Assembly: GCF_038024875.1 (NCBI RefSeq)
Contig: NZ_CP136136.1
Location: 4,774,001 to 4,838,000, forward strand
Length of the DNA: 64,000 bases
Direction of reading: 5' to 3'
From: Gordonia rubripertincta
GTDB lineage: Bacteria > Actinomycetota > Actinomycetes > Mycobacteriales > Mycobacteriaceae
The notes below the pieces were generated by a model. It searched no databases and was not told where the DNA came from. It worked only from the letters and a program-made list of their open reading frames with translations. The position numbers were made by a program, and so were the translations under genes. Positions within the stretch are counted from its first letter, which is position 1; each line of letters begins with the position of its first letter. This document shows, in pieces, positions 1 through 9,144 of the stretch.

Positions 1-11
1 GTGAGATCACC

Positions 12-114
12 TCCCGCGCAAGCATTTTTCTCCCGCGGGACTGATTACTTCCCGCTTATTGGCTAGCACCCGCGGGAGGGAAACGGTCACGCGCGCGGTA
101 AACGCTCCCGCGGG
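12..114. repeat. phased CCCGCGGG / TCCCGCG repeat array
   Basis: Three perfect CCCGCGGG palindromes lie at 32-39, 69-76 and 107-114. Weaker TCCCGCG-like half copies lie at about 12, 50 and 87, so a copy recurs every 18-19 bp for six positions. The stretch is intergenic, just past the stop of the RNB ribonuclease gene. It may be an operator array for a gene to the left of the window. I do not recognise the binding protein. Confidence 0.5.
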
Positions 115-123
115 GAAAGCGCC

Positions 124-1542
124 CTACGCGGGCCGGAACCCGACCGTCCGCGTCACCTCGTCGGCGGTCACCAGTTCGATGTCGAGCCTGGTGCCCGGCC
201 GGAGGTCGCCCTCGCACCCCGCGACGACGGGCGGGTCGGCGATGAAGACCTGCGCGGGCTTGCGATCGGTGGCCGCGGACATGACGACGGCCTCGAAGCG
301 CTCGCCGACCCGGTCGCCGAGGATGACCGCCTCGGCGAGGTCGATGCTCGCTCGGTCGGCGGTGGCGCCGAGGGTGTCGGCGGAACGCAGGATCTTCGGC
401 AGGGTCGGCAGGGCGCGCATCACCCAGTCGGGTACGTCGTCGCCGGCGGTGACCGCGAGGCACACCTCGGTGGCGAACCGGTCCCCGAGTCGACGCAGCG
501 GCGCGGTGACATGGGCGTAGAGACCGGCGATCGCCGCGTGCCGCTTCTTGCCATCCGGGATGGCACGCGCCTCGTCGGAACCGTCGAGCGCGAGATAGTT
601 GGCGCCCCGCATGAGTCCGCCCGCGGCCGACTGGATGGCGAGCGTGCTCGGCCGGTCGCCGGGCAGGCCCGCCAGGAACCGACCCACGGCCATACCCTCG
701 GGCCATTCGACGTCGAGTGCCGTCGCGGCGGCGCGCAGATCGTCGACCGCCTCGGAATCGGCGGGCGGCAGCGTCCGCAACAGCCCGATCCCGGCGTCGG
801 CCATGATCGTGCCCGCGCACATCCCGGCGAGCAGCGAGAGCTGGGAGTTCCACCTGTCGGCCGGCGTGTGGGGCTCGAGGTCGAGGCGCCAGCCCGCGTC
901 GGTGCGGGACACCTGCTGGTCCGGCAGGTCGAGTTCGACGGCCCCGCGGTCCATCGCGACGCTCTGCCGCAGCTCGCCGAAGGCCGGCAGCGCCGCGATC
1001 GACGGATGGAGTCGGCCGGCCTCGGCGTCGGCGCTGACCGCCGCGTAGTCGAAGCGGGCCACGGATCGAATCCGCGAGCGACGCACCCGGACCTCGGCGA
1101 CCGTTCCGTCCCCGGCGACCCGGATCGTCCAGAGCACGCAGGGCCGAACTTGTTCGGGCAGAAGCGATCCGCTGCCCTCCGACAGTTCGCGCGGATGCAA
1201 CGGTACCGAGCCGTCCGGGAAGTACACGGTGGCCCCGCGGCGCCGGCTCTCCTGATCGAGAGCGCCTTCGGGGATCACCAGGGCCGCGACGTCGGCGATG
1301 GCGTAGTCGACGACGAACCCGTCACCGTCGGCGGCGAGGTGGACGGCCTGGTCGAGATCGCGCGACGTCGGCGGGTCGATGGTCACGAACGGGACGTCGG
1401 TCTGGTCCTCGCGCGAGTCCGCGAACCGGTCGACGGCGTCGCGGGCCTCGGCGAGCGCGTCGTCGCCGTAGGACTCGTCCACCCCGAGCTGATCGCGGAT
1501 ACCGGCGAAGTCGATGTCGGGGGCGAAGAGGAAGCGCGTCAC
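124..1542 (-). CDS. RNB-domain (RNase II/R family) ribonuclease
   Basis: Predicted 3'-5' exoribonuclease of 472 residues. The RNB catalytic core shows near residue 60 as PPTSRDLDQAVH, the family's metal-binding Asp cluster, followed by VDYAIADVAALV. A second block, GLYAHVTAPLRRLGDR, matches the conserved RNB C-terminal part. It is shorter than RNase R (about 800 residues) and shows no obvious cold-shock or S1 domains, as in the short actinobacterial RNB proteins. The GTG at 1542 is chosen because the protein then begins VTRFLFAPDIDF; the open frame continues to 1668 but that extension overlaps low-complexity sequence next to rnpB. The stop TAG is at 124-126. It lies just downstream of rnpB on the same strand, so co-transcription is possible. 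Confidence 0.85.
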   Translation of the reverse strand: MTRFLFAPDIDFAGIRDQLGVDESYGDDALAEARDAVDRFADSREDQTDVPFVTIDPPTSRDLDQAVHLAADGDGFVVDYAIADVAALVIPEGALDQESRRRGATVYFPDGSVPLHPRELSEGSGSLLPEQVRPCVLWTIRVAGDGTVAEVRVRRSRIRSVARFDYAAVSADAEAGRLHPSIAALPAFGELRQSVAMDRGAVELDLPDQQVSRTDAGWRLDLEPHTPADRWNSQLSLLAGMCAGTIMADAGIGLLRTLPPADSEAVDDLRAAATALDVEWPEGMAVGRFLAGLPGDRPSTLAIQSAAGGLMRGANYLALDGSDEARAIPDGKKRHAAIAGLYAHVTAPLRRLGDRFATEVCLAVTAGDDVPDWVMRALPTLPKILRSADTLGATADRASIDLAEAVILGDRVGERFEAVVMSAATDRKPAQVFIADPPVVAGCEGDLRPGTRLDIELVTADEVTRTVGFRPA

Positions 1543-1593
1543 GCCTCGAACCCTAGCGCGCGGACGCGGCCGATCCGGCGCACGCGAGCCGAA

Positions 1594-2017
<424 letters not shown>

Positions 2018-2063
2018 AACCCAGGATACCCCCAGGATCAGACTTCGACCTGCATCCGTCGGT

Positions 2064-2714
2064 TCAGTGCCAGTGCGCAGCGTCGTTGACCAGACGTACG
2101 ACGGAACCACCGTCGGGGAAGAACTCGGCGATCGACACCGACGCGAGGTCGAGGTGGAGGCGGAACAGCAGCTCGGGCCCGACGCCCAGCGCCTCCCGCA
2201 GCATCAGCTTGATCGGCGTGACGTGCGAGACGAGCACGACCGTCTGACCGGGATACCGCTGCAGCAGATCGTCTTTCGTCTCCGCGACGCGCTCGGCGAC
2301 CTGAGCGAAGCTCTCACCGCCCGGCGCGGGCACGGTGATGTCCGACAGCCACTCGCGGTGGATCTCCGGATGCCGTTCAGATGCCTCGACGAAGGTCAGG
2401 CCCTCCCACTCGCCGAAGTCGTTCTCGATGAGTCCGGGATGTTCGACGACGTCGACGCCGGTCACCGCGGCGACCTCGTCGGCGGTGGCACGGGCGCGGC
2501 TCAGCGGCGAGGTCACGATCGCCGAGATGCCCTTCTCGCGCAGAACCCGCTGGGCCGCCGCGCGCGCCTGGCGCAGACCTTCCGCGGTCAGCTCGGGATT
2601 GCCGCGCCCGGAGTACCGACGATCCACCGACAGCGCCGTCTGGCCGTGACGGAGCAAGATGAACCGCGTCGGCGAACTCCGCTGTCCCTGCCAGGACGGG
2701 GACTTCTCCCCCAC
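2064..2714 (-). CDS. histidine phosphatase (acid phosphatase half of the RNase H/phosphatase fusion)
   Basis: Histidine-phosphatase superfamily protein of about 216 residues with the catalytic LLRHGQT motif near the N-terminus, a GRGNP block, the FGEWEGLTF acid-loop segment and the second catalytic His in VVLVSHVTPIK. It matches the C-terminal half of the mycobacterial bifunctional RNase H/acid phosphatase (Rv2228c type), which has about 140 extra N-terminal residues with the RNase H fold. Those are absent here: the preceding gene ends at 2720, leaving no room. The GTG at 2714 follows that stop by 5 nt and has AGGGA upstream; an in-frame ATG at 2762 overlapping the upstream gene is an alternative. 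The last residues (SVRLVNDAAHWH) look intact. Confidence 0.85.
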   Translation of the reverse strand: MGEKSPSWQGQRSSPTRFILLRHGQTALSVDRRYSGRGNPELTAEGLRQARAAAQRVLREKGISAIVTSPLSRARATADEVAAVTGVDVVEHPGLIENDFGEWEGLTFVEASERHPEIHREWLSDITVPAPGGESFAQVAERVAETKDDLLQRYPGQTVVLVSHVTPIKLMLREALGVGPELLFRLHLDLASVSIAEFFPDGGSVVRLVNDAAHWH

Positions 2715-2719
2715 AGTGG

Positions 2720-3457
2720 TCAGATCCCTGACTCGGTGGTCCGCACGAGGATTGCGCCGCATTCCTCACAGCGGATGACCTCGTCGGACAGCGCCGCGCT
2801 GATCGAGGCGATGGTGCCGCGGTCGAGTTCCATCCGGCAGGCGCCGCAGCGTCGTGCACGCAGGAGTCCTGCGCCGATGCGACCGTTGGCACGCTGCTTG
2901 TCGTAGACGGCCAGCAGGTCGGCGTCGATCTCCGCGGCGATCGTGTCGCGCTTCTCGCGGGCGCGCGTCAGGTCCTCTTCGATGGTCGCGAGCGACTGAT
3001 CCCGGCGAGCCCGGGTGTCGGCGACCTTCTCCTCGAGGTGCGAGATCGTCGCGGCGGCGCGGTCGCGCTCGGCTTCGACGGCCTCCTGCTGCTCCATGAG
3101 GGTCAGCATTTCTTCTTCGAAGACCGCGCGGCGGCGTCCGAGTCCGGCGAGTTCGTGCTGCAGCTCCGACAACGCCTTGGGCGCCAGCCCACCGGCGGCA
3201 AGCTGTTTGGAGTCCTTGGCCTCGCGGTTGGCCATCCCCGTCACCTCGGACTCGATGCGGCGGTATTCGCGGCCCAGGTCCTCGGCGGAGATCTCCGCAC
3301 GCACCAGATCGTCACGGGCAGCGTCGATCGCCTTCTCCTGCTCGGCGATCTCGGCGTTCTCGGGCAAGTTCTTGCGGCGATGCTCGAGTCGGTTGATCTC
3401 GGCATCGGAGTCCGCGAGATCGAGCAACAGTCGCTGCACTCCGGCGTCGACTTTCAT
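2720..3457 (-). CDS. zinc-ribbon coiled-coil regulatory protein (CdsZ-like)
   Basis: A 245-residue protein. Residues 10-190 are a long charged coiled coil (two heptad-rich helices around the turn near 85-95). The C-terminus is a C4 zinc ribbon with Cys204, Cys207, Cys230 and Cys233 (CGAC and CEEC). This is the architecture of Rv2229c and of HP0958/CdsZ-type proteins, thought to act as chaperones or RNA/protein adaptors. It sits between the NIF3-like gene and the histidine phosphatase on the same strand, as in mycobacteria. A purine-rich AGAGAGGAGG ribosome site precedes the ATG. Confidence 0.85.
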   Translation of the reverse strand: MKVDAGVQRLLLDLADSDAEINRLEHRRKNLPENAEIAEQEKAIDAARDDLVRAEISAEDLGREYRRIESEVTGMANREAKDSKQLAAGGLAPKALSELQHELAGLGRRRAVFEEEMLTLMEQQEAVEAERDRAAATISHLEEKVADTRARRDQSLATIEEDLTRAREKRDTIAAEIDADLLAVYDKQRANGRIGAGLLRARRCGACRMELDRGTIASISAALSDEVIRCEECGAILVRTTESGI

Positions 3458-3559
3458 TGCGGCCTCCTCTCTCTGAAGTTCTGAAGTCCCCCTACCGTAC
3501 GCGGCTGGTCCCGGCGTCCCGGCGGGCGGATGGCCTTTGGTCAGGCGGTCCTGCGGGCG

Positions 3560-4699
3560 TCACCCGAAGCTGTGCAGTCCGAATGGGTCGGTGGGCGTGT
3601 CGTACACCACCACCGGCACGTGGCACTCCTCGCGGACCAGCTCCGCAACCTGGTCGCACCACGGGAACTCGGTGGCCCAGTGTCCGGCGTCGACGAGTGC
3701 CGGCCCTCCGTCGCGCAGGCTCTCGTCGGCGGGATGGTGGCGCAGGTCGCCGGTCACATAGACGTCGACGCCGAGCCCACGCACGCGCCCGAGCAGCGAA
3801 TCGCCCGCCCCGCCGCAGACCGCTACCGTGCGCACCAGCGCATCGGGATCGCCGGCCGCCCGGATTCCCGACGGCGCGCCCAGTGCGCGGGCGACGACAT
3901 CGGTGAAGTCACGCAGTGTCATCGGCTCGGGCAGCGAACCGACCCGGCCCAGACCCAGTCCGCTGCCGAGGTCGGCGAGCTCGAAGACGTCGAACGCCGG
4001 TTCCTCGTACGGATGCGCGTTGCGCAGCGCCCGGAGCACCGACCCGCGGAGGGACCGGTCGGCGACCATCTCCACCCGCGCCTCGTCGACGTGGGTGCGG
4101 GTGCCGATCTCACCGATCGTCGGCGACGCGTCTTCCTGCGCTTCGAACTGGCCGGTGCCCACGACCGTCCAGGAGCAGTCGCGGTAGTCGCCGATCTCAC
4201 CGGCGCCGGCGGCGAACATCGCCTCACTGACCTGTTCGACGTTGCCCTCGGGCACCATCACCACCCATTTGTCGAGCGGTGCAGCGGATTTCGGTTCGAT
4301 GGGCGCGGTGTCGACGACGCCGAGGAGATCGGCGAGGGCGTCGGAGACACCCGGCCGCGCACTGTCGGCGTTGGTGTGGGCCGACAGCAGCGCGATGCCG
4401 TCGCGGATCAGACGGTGCACGATGCGGCCCTTGGGGGTGTCCGCGGCCACCGACGTGACCCCGCGCATCAGCAGCGGATGATGGGTGATCACCAGGTCCG
4501 CCTTCTCGGCGACGGCCGCGTCGACTACGGCGTCGGTCACGTCGACGCACGCCAGGACCCGACGCACCGGTTCGGACCGGTCGCCGCACACCAGCCCCAC
4601 GGCGTCCCAGGACTCGGCGAGCGCCGGCGGATACGCACGCTCCACGGCGTCGACCACGTCTCCGACGGTGACTCCCTCAGACGTCGACACGGTTCCCAT
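3560..4699 (-). CDS. NIF3-like dinuclear metal centre protein
   Basis: NIF3/YqfO family, 379 residues. Metal ligands are visible: His73-His74 in ITHHPLL, His108 in SAHTNAD, and the C-terminal DAGHWATEFP with the remaining His and Glu. The family splits into N- and C-terminal metal-binding halves with an inserted PII/CutA-like domain (about residues 145-235), giving the long actinobacterial form. The biochemical role of the family is unsettled; these proteins form toroidal hexamers. The start overlaps the 3' end of the CobC-like gene by 23 bp, so translation is probably coupled. Syntenic with Rv2230c. Confidence 0.88.
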   Translation of the reverse strand: MGTVSTSEGVTVGDVVDAVERAYPPALAESWDAVGLVCGDRSEPVRRVLACVDVTDAVVDAAVAEKADLVITHHPLLMRGVTSVAADTPKGRIVHRLIRDGIALLSAHTNADSARPGVSDALADLLGVVDTAPIEPKSAAPLDKWVVMVPEGNVEQVSEAMFAAGAGEIGDYRDCSWTVVGTGQFEAQEDASPTIGEIGTRTHVDEARVEMVADRSLRGSVLRALRNAHPYEEPAFDVFELADLGSGLGLGRVGSLPEPMTLRDFTDVVARALGAPSGIRAAGDPDALVRTVAVCGGAGDSLLGRVRGLGVDVYVTGDLRHHPADESLRDGGPALVDAGHWATEFPWCDQVAELVREECHVPVVVYDTPTDPFGLHSFG

Positions 4700-5771
4700 C
4701 CCTCATCTCCTCTCGTACCTGCTCGATCGCCGCGGTCAGCGCGCGAACCTGCTCGACCGGACGTACCGCCAGCCGAAGATGGCCGTCGCCGAGTCCGACG
4801 AAGTTGGCGCAGCTGCGCACCGCGAACCCGTGGTCGACGAGGCGCTGCTTGACCTCGGTCGCGCGCGGCACCTCGACGAGGACGAACGGCGCGGCCGGTT
4901 CCGCCACGACGACGAGCCCGATCCGCGTCAGTTCGTCGATCATCTCGGCGCGCTCGGCCGCGACCCGTCGGGCCTGCTCGGCGCAGTAGCGGTGTCCCTC
5001 GTCGCCGAGGCAGGCGGTCAGGGCGGCCAGCGCGGGTGTGGACAGCGCCCACGGACGACGCCCCGCACGCAGACGCGCGAGAATCCCCGGCGCCGCGAGT
5101 AGATAGCCGGCACGCAGCCCGGCGAGGCCGAAAGTCTTTGTCACACTCCGGATCACGATGAGGTCCGGCCAGTCGGCCGATGCCAGCGACTGCGGCTCGA
5201 GTCCACCGTCGGCACCGAGGGTGAGATCGGCGAAGGCCTCGTCGACGACGATGATGCGTCCCGGACGCCGCAGCGCATCGATCGACTCCCGCGGATGCAG
5301 CACCGACGTCGGGTTGGTGGGGTTGCCCAGGATCACCAGGTCGGCGGTGTCGGGCACCTGCGCCCCGGACAGCCGCCACTGCTCGTGGAGCGTCACCTGC
5401 GTGATGGGCACTCCCGCGGCACGCAGTGCGATCTCCGGTTCGGTGAACGACGGCTGGATGAGCGCGGCATGGCGCACGCCGAGTCGCGGCAGCATCTCGA
5501 AACCGTCGGCCGCGCCGGACAGCAGCAGCACGTCGTCGGGTGAGCGACCGTGGGTGGCGGCGATGGCGTCGACCGCGCGCCGCTCGTCGTCGAGGCCGGG
5601 ATAACGAGCCAGGTCACCGAGACCGCGCATGATGGCGTCGAGGACGAAAGGCGGTGGCGTGCCTCGGACATTGACGGCGAAATCCACCAGCCCGGGTGCC
5701 GCGTCCTGATCGCCGTGCCGATCCGGATCGGACAGGTCGGAGGGAGATGCGACGCCAGACCCAGCTGTCAT
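4677..5771 (-). CDS. cobC: CobC-like PLP-dependent aminotransferase/decarboxylase
   Basis: Fold-type I PLP enzyme of 364 residues related to histidinol-phosphate aminotransferase and threonine-phosphate decarboxylase. Markers are GNPTNPTSVL (residues 149-158), VVDEAFADL (175-183) and the Schiff-base Lys212 in SVTKTFGLAGLRAGY. Orthologue of Rv2231c, annotated CobC, which would make aminopropanol phosphate for the cobalamin lower-ligand arm. cobD follows about 4 kb further on, which supports that role; a histidinol-phosphate aminotransferase activity cannot be excluded. The ATG at 5771 is chosen because the upstream extension runs through ptkA on the other strand. It is divergent from ptkA with only 15 bp between start codons, so the two promoters must overlap coding sequence or be shared. 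Confidence 0.85.
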   Translation of the reverse strand: MTAGSGVASPSDLSDPDRHGDQDAAPGLVDFAVNVRGTPPPFVLDAIMRGLGDLARYPGLDDERRAVDAIAATHGRSPDDVLLLSGAADGFEMLPRLGVRHAALIQPSFTEPEIALRAAGVPITQVTLHEQWRLSGAQVPDTADLVILGNPTNPTSVLHPRESIDALRRPGRIIVVDEAFADLTLGADGGLEPQSLASADWPDLIVIRSVTKTFGLAGLRAGYLLAAPGILARLRAGRRPWALSTPALAALTACLGDEGHRYCAEQARRVAAERAEMIDELTRIGLVVVAEPAAPFVLVEVPRATEVKQRLVDHGFAVRSCANFVGLGDGHLRLAVRPVEQVRALTAAIEQVREEMRDGNRVDV

Positions 5772-5786
5772 GTCTATTGACCTTAC

Positions 5787-6488
5787 GTGCACGATGGACG
5801 CGTGTTGACGCCGCCAGATCCCCGCCATCCCGACACCGTGCTGCTCTTCGACCTCGACGGCACGATCACCGACAGCTTCGCGGGTATCGCCAACAGCTTC
5901 CGGCACGCCCTCGCCGCCGTCGACGCACCCGAGCCCGACCCTCAGGTCGTCGCGGGCATCGTCGGGCCGCCGATGATCGACACCCTCCACGGCCTGGGGC
6001 TCGCACCCGAGGTCGCGGACGAGGCGATGCGCGCCTACCGCGAGCGCTACACCGAGATCGGCTGGCGGGAGAACGCGGTCTACGACGGGATGCCCGACGT
6101 CCTGGCCGATCTCTCCGACTCGGGGCGCACGGTGGCGGTCGCGACGTCGAAGAACCAGACCACCGCGCACCGGATCCTCGAGCACTTCGGTCTCACCGAC
6201 CACTTCAAGTACATCGCCGGCGCCAGCGACGACGGCACGCGCCGCCACAAGGCCGACGTCATCGCCCACGCGGTCGCCGAGCTGGGTCTGCCCGTCGACG
6301 CCGACACCGGCCACGTCACCGCGCCGGTCGTGATGATCGGCGATCGCAGCCACGATGTGCACGGCGCCGCGGCCTTCGGGATCTCAGCGGTCCTGGTCAG
6401 ATGGGGTTATTCTCTGCACGGGGAGGAACAGGACGCAGCCTGGACGGTTGAGTCCACCGCCGAATTGCGCGACGTCCTGGGTATGTGA
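5787..6488 (+). CDS. ptkA: HAD-family protein PtkA (protein tyrosine kinase/phosphatase-type)
   Basis: HAD superfamily hydrolase fold, 233 residues. Motif I is FDLDGTITDS with Asp22 and Asp24, motif II is AVATSKNQT, the motif III lysine lies in RRHKAD, and motif IV is VMIGDRSHDV. It is immediately upstream of ptpA, the arrangement of Rv2232 (PtkA)-Rv2234 (PtpA); Rv2232 is reported to autophosphorylate on tyrosine and phosphorylate PtpA. Whether this shorter orthologue is a kinase or an ordinary phosphoglycolate-phosphatase-like enzyme cannot be told from sequence. The start is a GTG at 5787; another GTG lies at 5802. Confidence 0.8.
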   Translation: MHDGRVLTPPDPRHPDTVLLFDLDGTITDSFAGIANSFRHALAAVDAPEPDPQVVAGIVGPPMIDTLHGLGLAPEVADEAMRAYRERYTEIGWRENAVYDGMPDVLADLSDSGRTVAVATSKNQTTAHRILEHFGLTDHFKYIAGASDDGTRRHKADVIAHAVAELGLPVDADTGHVTAPVVMIGDRSHDVHGAAAFGISAVLVRWGYSLHGEEQDAAWTVESTAELRDVLGM

Positions 6489-6542
6489 CCCGACACCCTC
6501 GACAACCGGGCGCGTCGGCACGTCGAGCTGAGGTAGACACCA

Positions 6543-7022
6543 GTGGCTGAAGAACTACACATCTGTTTCGTGTGCACGGGCAACATCTGCCGATCGCCGA
6601 TGGCGCAGAACATCTTCCGGACCGCGCTGGACGACGCGGGACTGGGCGGCAAGGTGCGTGTCACCAGTTGCGGGATCACCGGGTATCACGTCGGCGAGCC
6701 GGCCGACAACCGCGCCCGCACCGAACTGCTCGCCCACGGCTACTCCGATGCGCACGTGGCAGCACTGCTCGGACCCGAGCATTTCGACGCCGATCTGTTC
6801 CTGGCGATGGACGACGGCCACGTCCGGGAGCTCGAGCGCAAGCGGCTCGGTGACCGGACCCGACTGCTGCGGTCGTTCGACCCGTCGGCACCCGCCGACG
6901 ATCTCGCCCTGCTTGACCCCTATTACGGCGGCACCGACGACTTCGTGGCGACCCGCGAACAGATCGAGAGCGCGCTCCCCGGCCTGATCGACTGGGTGCG
7001 GATTCAGCTGGGCATGGCCTGA
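6543..7022 (+). CDS. ptpA: low-molecular-weight protein tyrosine phosphatase
   Basis: LMW-PTP of 159 residues. The P-loop CTGNICRSP supplies nucleophile Cys11 and Arg17; the general acid is Asp125 in LLDPYYGG. It starts at a GTG (6543), 54 bp after ptkA, probably one operon. Orthologue of Rv2234 PtpA, a secreted phosphatase in M. tuberculosis that acts on host phagosome proteins; no signal peptide is visible here, and in an environmental relative the substrate is unknown. Confidence 0.93.
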   Translation: MAEELHICFVCTGNICRSPMAQNIFRTALDDAGLGGKVRVTSCGITGYHVGEPADNRARTELLAHGYSDAHVAALLGPEHFDADLFLAMDDGHVRELERKRLGDRTRLLRSFDPSAPADDLALLDPYYGGTDDFVATREQIESALPGLIDWVRIQLGMA

Positions 7023-7050
7023 CGACCACGCCCAGTCCACCGGAACGGTC

Positions 7051-8055
7051 TCAGCCGGCCGGTGCCACCAGGTTGTGCACGAAGCGGATCTTCTCCAGCA
7101 CCGGCGCCGGGAGCACGAACGGGTAGAGGTCCGGGTGACCCATCGACCGGTTGATCTGGTTGAGCGCCCACGTCAGTGGCAGCCACTCGTCGATGATGCG
7201 GTCGAAGCCCACGTCGCCGGGAGGCACGCTGTCGAGTGTCGTACCCGAGGGCGCCATCGCGAACGCGGCGGCGGTGTCGAGGGTGTCGCGGATGTGCAGG
7301 TAGTGCGCGAAGGTCTCGGCGAAGTCCTCCGCCGGGTGCATCGTGGCGTAGGAAGAGACGTAGTTCTTCCGCCACCCCTCCGGCGCACCCTCCTTGTAAT
7401 GCCGGTCGAGCGCGGCCTGATAGTCGTCGTCCGGGTTCCCGAACAGCTCCTCGAACTGCGGACGACGATCGTCGGTGATCAGGACGAGCTGGTAGTAGTG
7501 ACCGATCTCGTGCCGGAAATGTCCGAGGACCGTCCGGTAGGGCTCGTCGAGTTCGACGCGCATCTGCTCACGATGGACGTCGTCCCCCTCGGCGAGGTCG
7601 AGGGTGATGACTCCGTTGGCGTGACCGGTGATGACGTTCTGTTGCGCGCTGGAGAGCAGGTCGAAGGCAAGACCCGTGGTGGGATTCTCGTCACGATTCT
7701 CGATCGGCAGCCCGAGCTCGGTGAGTTCGAGGACGAGACGCCGCTTGGCGGTCTCGGCCTGACCGAACACCACCAGCGCCTCCGGGTCGTCGTCGCCGGG
7801 ACGCGTGCGCGTCAGCTCGCACGACTGGCAGAGCTCGGGGTTACCCGTCCACTTCACCAGCCAGTTGCATTGCGCGATTTTGATGTTGGCACATCGCTCG
7901 AGGAGGACGCCGTCGACCTCCGCGCGTCCCTTCTCGTCGAGGACCTGGATGGAGCGGGACCCGAGCCAGAACCCGAGTGGGCTCTTGCAGTTGAGGCACA
8001 GACTGTTCTCGAAGGAAAGGCGCTGGCCGCAGTTCAGACAGATGAAGTCTCGCAT
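7051..8055 (-). CDS. zinc-ribbon putative zinc metallopeptidase (COG4307/DUF2248 type)
   Basis: A 334-residue protein with two parts. The N-terminal zinc ribbon uses Cys6, Cys9, Cys20 and Cys23 (CLNC pairs), with a second cysteine pair in ELCQSCE. The C-terminal part carries a gluzincin HExxH motif, HEIGH at 182-186, followed by a likely third-ligand region AEDFAETFAHYLH. It belongs to an uncharacterised family of soluble putative peptidases. It is convergent with ptpA (28 bp apart) and divergent from SURF1 with 15 bp between starts. Confidence 0.8.
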   Translation of the reverse strand: MRDFICLNCGQRLSFENSLCLNCKSPLGFWLGSRSIQVLDEKGRAEVDGVLLERCANIKIAQCNWLVKWTGNPELCQSCELTRTRPGDDDPEALVVFGQAETAKRRLVLELTELGLPIENRDENPTTGLAFDLLSSAQQNVITGHANGVITLDLAEGDDVHREQMRVELDEPYRTVLGHFRHEIGHYYQLVLITDDRRPQFEELFGNPDDDYQAALDRHYKEGAPEGWRKNYVSSYATMHPAEDFAETFAHYLHIRDTLDTAAAFAMAPSGTTLDSVPPGDVGFDRIIDEWLPLTWALNQINRSMGHPDLYPFVLPAPVLEKIRFVHNLVAPAG

Positions 8056-8070
8056 TAGATCACGCTACAG

Positions 8071-9144
8071 GTGCTGAGTAACCTGGGCACCGTGCACGTG
8101 CTGCGAACGATCCTGCGTCCCGGGTGGATTGCCCTCGGCGTCGTCGTCGCGGCGTTCGCCGTGGCCTGCTTCACACTTCTCGCGCCGTGGCAGCTGGGGA
8201 AGAACTCCGACACCGAACGCCGCAACGACCTGATCCGTACCGCGACCTCTCTCGAGACCGCTCCGCTCGCCGAGGTGGCGCCCTCGTCGACCCTCGACCC
8301 GTCGACCGAGTGGCGCGAGGTCGAGGTGACCGGCCGATACCTGGAGGACCGGCAGGCCCTGGTGCGACTGCGCAACATCCAGGAACGCCCGGCCGTCGTC
8401 GTCCTGACGCCGTTCGCGGTGAACGGGTCGGATCGTGTGCTCCTGATCAACCGCGGTTTTGTCCGCCCGGTGGAGGGCGGGGTCCCCGACGTTCCGGCGC
8501 CGCCGGCCGGTGAGCAGACCATCGAGGGGCGGATTCGCGCGGCGGAAAGCGTCAGCGCCGACCGCGGCTCCCTCGCCGACAACGGCGTGCTGACGGTCCC
8601 GTCGATCAACCCTGGTCTGGTCGGGACCGCGACCGGTACGTCGATGGACGACTTCTACCTGCAGCTGTCCCCGGACCGGCCGGGCTCCCTGGGTGAGATC
8701 CCGCTCCCCCAACTCGACACCGGCCCCTACCTCTCGTACGGGCTGCAGTGGCTCGCATTCGGGATCATGGCGCCGCTCGGCGTCCTGTACTTCCTGATCG
8801 CGGAGATCCGCTCGCGCCGACGCGCTGCCGCCGCGCGGGCCGCTCTCGCAGCGGAGGCCACCGCCGGCACCGGTGAGGTCGCCGACGCGGACACCGCGAC
8901 GCATCCCGAGGACACCGCACCGAATACACAGCCGAGTACCGCCGCCTCCCGCGCCGAACGTCGTCGGCAGATGCGCGAGGAACTGCGCGCCGCTAGCGGC
9001 ACCACCGTGGTCCACAACGTCGGACGCATCGGGCACGGGCCCGTCGCCGAGGACACGGTCGGCGACGTCCGCGACGCGACGCCCGACCCCCGCAGCCAGG
9101 ACGGCGATGTGCGGGACAAGCTCAGCCGGCGCTACGGCGGCTGA
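8071..9144 (+). CDS. SURF1 family cytochrome oxidase biogenesis protein
   Basis: SURF1-type membrane protein, 357 residues: an N-terminal membrane segment (WIALGVVVAAFAVACFTLLA), the conserved APWQLG after it, an external domain containing the family's RGF box (LLINRGFVRP), and a second membrane helix (LAFGIMAPLGVLYFLIAEI) near residues 228-246. SURF1 helps insert haem a into cytochrome c oxidase. A charged, low-complexity cytoplasmic tail of about 100 residues follows. The GTG at 8071 is used; GTG at 8092 would also keep the membrane segment. The 3' end overlaps cobD convergently by 23 bp. Confidence 0.9.
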   Translation: MLSNLGTVHVLRTILRPGWIALGVVVAAFAVACFTLLAPWQLGKNSDTERRNDLIRTATSLETAPLAEVAPSSTLDPSTEWREVEVTGRYLEDRQALVRLRNIQERPAVVVLTPFAVNGSDRVLLINRGFVRPVEGGVPDVPAPPAGEQTIEGRIRAAESVSADRGSLADNGVLTVPSINPGLVGTATGTSMDDFYLQLSPDRPGSLGEIPLPQLDTGPYLSYGLQWLAFGIMAPLGVLYFLIAEIRSRRRAAAARAALAAEATAGTGEVADADTATHPEDTAPNTQPSTAASRAERRRQMREELRAASGTTVVHNVGRIGHGPVAEDTVGDVRDATPDPRSQDGDVRDKLSRRYGG

